A DNA stretch of 10,094 nt, taken from positions 62,218 to 72,311 of the forward strand of contig LWDM01000044.1 in assembly GCA_002083525.1 (NCBI GenBank). Reading direction: 5' to 3'. Positions 6,038-10,094 of the stretch are shown piece by piece (positions within the stretch are counted from its first letter, which is position 1; each line of letters opens with the position of its first letter). The translations under genes and the position numbers were made by a program. A model generated the notes under the pieces. That model had not been told where the DNA came from, made no database searches, and saw only the letters and a list, made by a program, of their open reading frames with translations. The DNA is from Proteobacteria bacterium SG_bin9. GTDB taxonomy: Bacteria > Pseudomonadota > Alphaproteobacteria > Rhizobiales > Xanthobacteraceae.

Positions 6038-6634
6038 TCAATTCATCGAGTTGACGAGGATACGGCGGATCGACCACGACTTGCCGTCGACGGCGCCGCG
6101 GAAGTTATCGATTTTCCATTGCGTGCCGTCGCGAACGAAATCGAAGCGGACGGTGTCGTCGGTCGTCGTCGGCTGCGGCGGGCCGGAGAAGGTGCGGTCC
6201 ATGGTGATCGCAATGGTCGCGGTCGTGTCGTCCTGCGTCTCGACCTCGGCCTTGAACGACTTCACCACCGGGTCCTGCGAATTGGTGATCGGATCGAAGC
6301 CGGGCGGGCCCTGATCGCCCTTCGGCGTTTTGGCGTCGGCCTGATTCCAGAGCGCGGTGAACGACTTCGAGAGGAAACGGGGGCGATCGCGCTTTTCGAG
6401 CCAGACGAACTGGCCGCCTTCGTCGCCTTTGCCGGCGCTGACGCGCTTGTAGATCGCGTTCGTGATGGCGAGCGGATCGTTGGCTGCGTTGATGGGCGGA
6501 GGCGGCTTGCCGCCTTTCGGCGGGTGCGCGGATTTGGGCGGAGCCTGGTAGCCCGATTGCGCAAAAGCTGGCTGCGTCAGCGCGCCGCAGAGTGCTGCGA
6601 TGGAGAGGGACAGAAGGTGCCGGCGGGTTGGCAT
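6038..6634 (-). CDS. Tat-signal DUF3828-like exported protein
   Basis: A 198-residue exported protein. The N-terminus MPTRRHLLSLSIAALCGALTQPAFA has a twin-arginine-like motif (R4-R5), a hydrophobic core and a cleavage site after A25. A proline/lysine-rich linker follows (about 30-50). The globular part, from NDPLAITNAIYKRV (52-65) through RPRFLSKSFTALW (84-96) and DPITNSQD (114-121) to GTQWKIDNFRG (170-180), resembles DUF3828 domains. These are small alpha+beta envelope proteins of unknown function. The start at ATG 6634 has GGAG eight bases upstream; the longer open frame to 7033 overlaps the neighbouring gene and is rejected. It is the last gene in the minus-strand series after uvrA, 65 bases below the membrane protein gene. 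The DUF3828 match is by recall of the pattern, so moderate. Confidence 0.72.
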   Translation of the reverse strand: MPTRRHLLSLSIAALCGALTQPAFAQSGYQAPPKSAHPPKGGKPPPPINAANDPLAITNAIYKRVSAGKGDEGGQFVWLEKRDRPRFLSKSFTALWNQADAKTPKGDQGPPGFDPITNSQDPVVKSFKAEVETQDDTTATIAITMDRTFSGPPQPTTTDDTVRFDFVRDGTQWKIDNFRGAVDGKSWSIRRILVNSMN

Positions 6635-6699
6635 GCGGATGCTCCGAGGTCGAAGCATTTGTCGCACCGAGGGGCGCAAGAGTTCAAGCAAAGGCGAGT

Positions 6700-7140
6700 T
6701 CAAGCCGGTGCGATTGGATCGGACTTCGCCTTCCGCCGCGACCGGATCAGATAGACCACATACGCGACAATGCAGCCGACGATCACGACGTTCGACACGG
6801 CGCTGTAACCATAGCTCTCCGCGATCAATGCGAAGATGACGAGACCGATGGCGCCGAGCACGCCGCCGACGAGCTTCCACGGCGCCGGCTGGCCGCTGTA
6901 CGACCGCCAGGCGCAGTAAGTGACGAGCGCTAGGATCGGCATGAAGAACAGGAGATCGACGCGAATGTTGCACTTCGCGTCGCACAGCACCTCGGTCGCG
7001 ATCAGGTATTCGTAGACTAGGTAGGCGCACCACAGGATGCCGGAGACGATCACGCCCGGCCGCGGGCGGCTGACCGCCGCCACGATGTGGATCACGGCCA
7101 TCACGACGGCAATCAGCACGAAGATGGTGAGATTGTTCAT
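6700..7140 (-). CDS. Small five-helix membrane protein, unknown function
   Basis: A 146-residue hydrophobic protein with likely membrane helices at about residues 5-23, 28-47, 59-80, 89-106 and 117-133. It ends in a positively charged tail (RSRRKAK), which suggests a cytoplasmic C-terminus. The loop after helix 2 has a Cys pair in VLCDAKCNIR (C53, C57) that could form a disulfide. I recognise no named family. ATG 7140 is preceded by GGAG ten bases upstream. It lies 27 bases below the stop of the 766-codon gene and may be read from the same transcript; before that gene arrived it may have directly followed uvrA (inference). Confidence 0.72.
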   Translation of the reverse strand: MNNLTIFVLIAVVMAVIHIVAAVSRPRPGVIVSGILWCAYLVYEYLIATEVLCDAKCNIRVDLLFFMPILALVTYCAWRSYSGQPAPWKLVGGVLGAIGLVIFALIAESYGYSAVSNVVIVGCIVAYVVYLIRSRRKAKSDPIAPA

Positions 7141-7167
7141 GCGCGCGATGCTCCGGGAGCCTGGAGC

Positions 7168-9468
7168 TTAGTCGTGTGGGAAGGCGGGGGAGTTCAGTTC
7201 TGGAATACTAAGGTATCGAAATGTTGAGTTCGCAGACATCTCTGCAAGTGATTGGGCATACTTTGCCGGTAGCTTCTCAGCGTCGGAACTCTCATAGTAA
7301 GGGTTATATGGTTCAAGTTCGCGGTTTGTCAGTATGATCACGCTATGGCCTTCTTTTTGGGCCGCGCGAAAACGGTCAAGTTCGTTTGGTGTAAAGGCGT
7401 CTGCTGTTTTTGAGAAAACAAGATGGGTATCGATGCCAGCGTTTTTGAGCGCGGCAGATACTACCTTCAAGTGAGACACATCATCGTCGTTGATCTCTCC
7501 GCCGGCTGCTTTTGCTTCGCCGAGTGCACATTCGATTTCTCCCTCACGGTGGCGAAGCGCTAGAAAATCAAGCTCGCAATCAGTGGCTCCGGTCGATTCT
7601 TTAACGTTGAGAGATGTACTACGCAGGACGCCCGTATCATCAAGCACGCGACCAAGCGCAAGTAGTGATAAGACAACCGGAATAGCTCCTTCCTGATTAT
7701 TGTCTTTTGCAAGTAGTCCGCTCTTCCGGAAGTGCCAGTCGCCCCTGTCCCGGATGTGCATACTGGTAATGTTACTAAAGCCGCAGTACTCGCATGTCCA
7801 ACGATCATCAATTTCACGGAGAGTGAGCCAGTTCTCCAAACGACATTGTTCGCATTTGAGCCACAATCCAGCTCGGAAGAAGTTCTTTTTTAGAAGAAAG
7901 TCGAATGCGCTGTTTGCGTCGAGCGTCGGCTTATCCCTCGGCTCGATATATAGCCGTTCATGCTCTTTGAATTGGCCATTATTCCAAATGGCATTTGTCG
8001 CTTGTCCCCGTGTAACTTGGCTCTGCGAATTCAGGCTGCCAATTAATTCTCTGATGCCGCGAATCTTAAAAACGCGAGTAGCCTCGTAGCCACCAAGCGC
8101 ATCGAGCAATCGATCTGTAAGTCGTCCCGCCTGGCTTGGTTCAACATTCAGATTTGCCAATCCCAGCACGGCCTCAATCACCGCTGCATGCTTAATTGGA
8201 CGCAAGTGCAAAGTTTTATTTGAGCTGGTTGTGCAGACACCGATGCCTTGCTCTTCCGAACGAATAGACCAAGGATCAGTCATGATCTCTCGACTGTAAA
8301 ACTCGTTCAACGTTCGTCGATATGGCGGGGACAATGTGAAACCGGGGTAGCCGAGATCGCTGGACGCATCGATCGATACCGCCATCATCTGATGGTTGTT
8401 GCGCCGTTGCGAATTGGCTAAGAATTTCCGCTCCGGAAGAGGTAGAGTCACAAGGGGGCCTTGTGGGTCGTGTTCTACGAACGCTGATGTAAACTCAGAT
8501 TCAAAAGAAAACTGATATGGATTCTTGGCTGCAAGATTAGTCAAGACATGCAGCAAAGGCCGCTTCTTGGTCGGAAATCCTTGAAGCACAGCGATTGCTT
8601 TAGAGTGCTCGATTCGCGTAAAAAAGCCGATATGCCCTGGGATATTCGGATGACTTTGTGGAGTGTCATCTAACTTTTTTAGATGCGCTCTCACAAATGC
8701 CTCGCAGCGGGTCGTATGCTTGAGGCATACGAACTCTATAGGTGTGCCAGCTGCGCGAACGTTCCAAAATGTCGTTAAATCTGCGACGTCGTCTGAATCG
8801 CCAAGATAAACGCCACCCGTCAATAAGTTTGACGTGGCTCCATAAGGCGTGAGTTCTACAGACGTAAGGATTGCGGGTGTTACCGTTCCAATCAGATTTG
8901 TTGGAACATCGTCTTTGATATGTATCTCTGAAGCGCGTAGGCCTTTTGAGAACGCTTCTCGAAAATCGTATATGAGGTTTAGATCATTCCGGTAGGCGCC
9001 AAAGCTAACATGAAAAAGATGTCGTAAAGGATCATTCTCATCCCAACTTATCAACCTACAATGACTTTGCGCGTCTGCGACTGCGTGCTTGAACTCTTGG
9101 GCCCAATATTTGTCGATCGCATGCAACACATCGAGATATGTTATTCGATGCTTACCTGTGCGCCAGTCTTTAACCAGTAGATTTCGGGCACTCAGTAACG
9201 GATGTCTCATCAGCTCATAGCGAGCCATGAATTTTTCGATTTCATCGGTTTCCGCTACAGGGAGCAGAACGTCTACTTGAAAATTCCGGATCAACTCGTC
9301 AGCTGCCGAGTCGGTTTCTGACGTGATTGGTATGATGGGATTCCGAAGTCCACCCCATAGAAGGCAGCATTGTGAGACAGCTGCTTCGAGATCGGCCATG
9401 TCGTTGGACCGCACCAGAAAGCCGATTCTATTGGGTCGATGCCTTACATTGAGATAAGTATTTGCCAT
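7168..9468 (-). CDS. Zinc-ribbon plus PD-(D/E)XK nuclease-like protein, candidate defence gene
   Basis: A 766-residue protein I cannot assign to a named family. The N-terminal block around residues 15-47 ends in LLWGGLRNPIIPI and looks like a conserved motif. The middle (about 100-530) has no motif I recognise. C539xxC542...C559xxC562 forms a zinc ribbon. The C-terminal domain (about 595-720) has ELDFLAL, then IECALGEAKAAGG, giving D634, E651 and K653 as a PD-(D/E)XK-like core. It is followed by alternating strands and helices (THLVFSKTADAF, SVIILTNREL), as in Mrr/restriction-type nucleases. There is no Walker A, helicase or transmembrane motif. Base composition is lower in GC: 29 of 60 in 8521-8580 against 40 of 60 in 3781-3840. 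It starts 13 bases after uvrA, so translation may be coupled; no well-spaced ribosome binding site is seen. Likely a transferred nucleic-acid-targeting gene; role unproven. Confidence 0.75.
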   Translation of the reverse strand: MANTYLNVRHRPNRIGFLVRSNDMADLEAAVSQCCLLWGGLRNPIIPITSETDSAADELIRNFQVDVLLPVAETDEIEKFMARYELMRHPLLSARNLLVKDWRTGKHRITYLDVLHAIDKYWAQEFKHAVADAQSHCRLISWDENDPLRHLFHVSFGAYRNDLNLIYDFREAFSKGLRASEIHIKDDVPTNLIGTVTPAILTSVELTPYGATSNLLTGGVYLGDSDDVADLTTFWNVRAAGTPIEFVCLKHTTRCEAFVRAHLKKLDDTPQSHPNIPGHIGFFTRIEHSKAIAVLQGFPTKKRPLLHVLTNLAAKNPYQFSFESEFTSAFVEHDPQGPLVTLPLPERKFLANSQRRNNHQMMAVSIDASSDLGYPGFTLSPPYRRTLNEFYSREIMTDPWSIRSEEQGIGVCTTSSNKTLHLRPIKHAAVIEAVLGLANLNVEPSQAGRLTDRLLDALGGYEATRVFKIRGIRELIGSLNSQSQVTRGQATNAIWNNGQFKEHERLYIEPRDKPTLDANSAFDFLLKKNFFRAGLWLKCEQCRLENWLTLREIDDRWTCEYCGFSNITSMHIRDRGDWHFRKSGLLAKDNNQEGAIPVVLSLLALGRVLDDTGVLRSTSLNVKESTGATDCELDFLALRHREGEIECALGEAKAAGGEINDDDVSHLKVVSAALKNAGIDTHLVFSKTADAFTPNELDRFRAAQKEGHSVIILTNRELEPYNPYYESSDAEKLPAKYAQSLAEMSANSTFRYLSIPELNSPAFPHD

Positions 9469-9481
9469 TGGCTTCGGATAC

Positions 9482-10094
9482 TCACTCCGCCGCTTCGGTC
9501 CTGATCTTCTTCCGCTTGCCGCCGGCCTTCTTCAGGATCGGCGCCAGGAATTTGCCGGTGTGAGAGCGGGGCGCTTTGACGATGTCTTCCGGCGGACCCC
9601 AGGCGACGATCTCGCCGCCGCCGTCGCCGCCCTCGGGGCCGAGGTCGATCACCCAGTCGGCGGTCTTGATAACTTCGAGGTTGTGCTCGATCACCACCAC
9701 TGAATTGCCCTGCGCCACCAGCTCGTGCAGCACCTCGAGCAGCTTGGCGACGTCGTGGAAATGCAAACCCGTGGTCGGCTCGTCGAGAATGTAGAGCGTG
9801 CGGCCGGTCGCGCGCTTCGATAGCTCCTTGGCGAGCTTGACGCGCTGCGCCTCGCCGCCCGAGAGCGTCGTCGCCTGCTGGCCGACATGGATATAGTCGA
9901 GGCCGACGCGGCGCAGGGTCTCGAACGTGTCGCGCACGCGCGGCACCGCTTTGAAGAACTCGGCGGCTTCTTCCACCGTCATGTCGAGCACGTCGGCGAT
10001 CGACTTGCCCTTGAACAGCACCTCCAGCGTCTCGCGGTTGTAGCGCTTGCCCTTGCAGGTGTCGCAGGTGACGTAGACGTCGGGCAGGAAGTGC
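9482..10094 (-). CDS. uvrA: UvrA, excinuclease ABC subunit A (C-terminal part)
   Basis: The last 203 residues of UvrA, the DNA-damage-recognising ATPase of nucleotide excision repair; the full protein is normally near 950-1000 residues, so most of the gene lies beyond the right edge. Visible are the end of the second zinc finger (DVYVTCDTCKGKRYN, Cys codons near 10066 and 10057) and the second ABC signature LSGGEAQRVKLAKEL (from 9865). Walker B YILDEPTTGL (from about 9793) and the H-loop VVVIEHNLEVI with His near 9685 follow. The C-terminus is the usual basic tail, here KKAGGKRKKIRTEAAE. The reading frame is intact to the edge. The stop is 13 bases before the ATG of the 766-codon gene. Confidence 0.98.
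   Translation of the reverse strand, partial: HFLPDVYVTCDTCKGKRYNRETLEVLFKGKSIADVLDMTVEEAAEFFKAVPRVRDTFETLRRVGLDYIHVGQQATTLSGGEAQRVKLAKELSKRATGRTLYILDEPTTGLHFHDVAKLLEVLHELVAQGNSVVVIEHNLEVIKTADWVIDLGPEGGDGGGEIVAWGPPEDIVKAPRSHTGKFLAPILKKAGGKRKKIRTEAAE

Noticed and set aside
6119..6754. 211-codon plus-strand open frame opposite the DUF3828-like gene
   Set aside because: Arg/Gly/Ala-rich antisense shadow without motifs.
6635..7033. N-terminal extension of the DUF3828-like frame up to 7033
   Set aside because: Arg-rich, overlaps the membrane protein gene in another frame, and precedes a good signal peptide with its own ribosome binding site.
7168..9468. Considered as a Walker-type ATPase or helicase-containing restriction protein
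   Set aside because: No GxxxxGK[ST] or DExx-box is present; the only GK (TGKHR near residue 105) lacks the P-loop context.

Overview
The window is high-GC alphaproteobacterial chromosome, most likely from the Bradyrhizobium/Rhodopseudomonas/Afipia group. This is inferred from the gene families (DUF2189, DUF3597, Tat-exported FAH-like protein, small GNAT), the many exported hypothetical proteins, and paired intergenic palindromes of the type beginning GTCATTCCGGGG. No rRNA, tRNA or CRISPR array is visible.

Left part (1-2543): two minus-strand genes, a DUF2189 membrane protein followed by a patatin-like lipid acyl hydrolase, are divergent from a plus-strand DUF3597 gene that ends in a textbook intrinsic terminator. 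Centre-left (2544-4263): two plus-strand genes encode exported proteins, a GlcG/HbpS-type (DUF336) protein with a Sec signal and a fumarylacetoacetate-hydrolase-fold enzyme with a twin-arginine signal. Both may act in the periplasm. Centre (4275-6037): a small minus-strand GNAT acetyltransferase, a minus-strand secreted repeat protein with its own terminator and probable promoter, and a plus-strand secreted cysteine-rich protein. Two related palindromic repeats (4628-4737 and 5836-5997) lie in the gaps here.

Right part (6038-10094): a closely spaced minus-strand series, read in transcription order: the 3' end of uvrA, a 766-codon gene of unknown function, a five-helix membrane protein, and a Tat-signal DUF3828-like protein. 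Spacings are 13, 27 and 65 bases.

The 766-residue protein is the most unusual item. It is visibly less GC-rich than its neighbours and fills exactly the gap between uvrA and the membrane gene. It carries a CxxC...CxxC zinc ribbon followed by a C-terminal PD-(D/E)XK-like nuclease core (D634, E651, K653). Its N-terminal block (WGGLRNPIIPI) and large middle region I cannot assign. It is best read as a horizontally acquired, possibly stand-alone nucleic-acid-targeting or defence gene, but the sequence alone does not prove that function.
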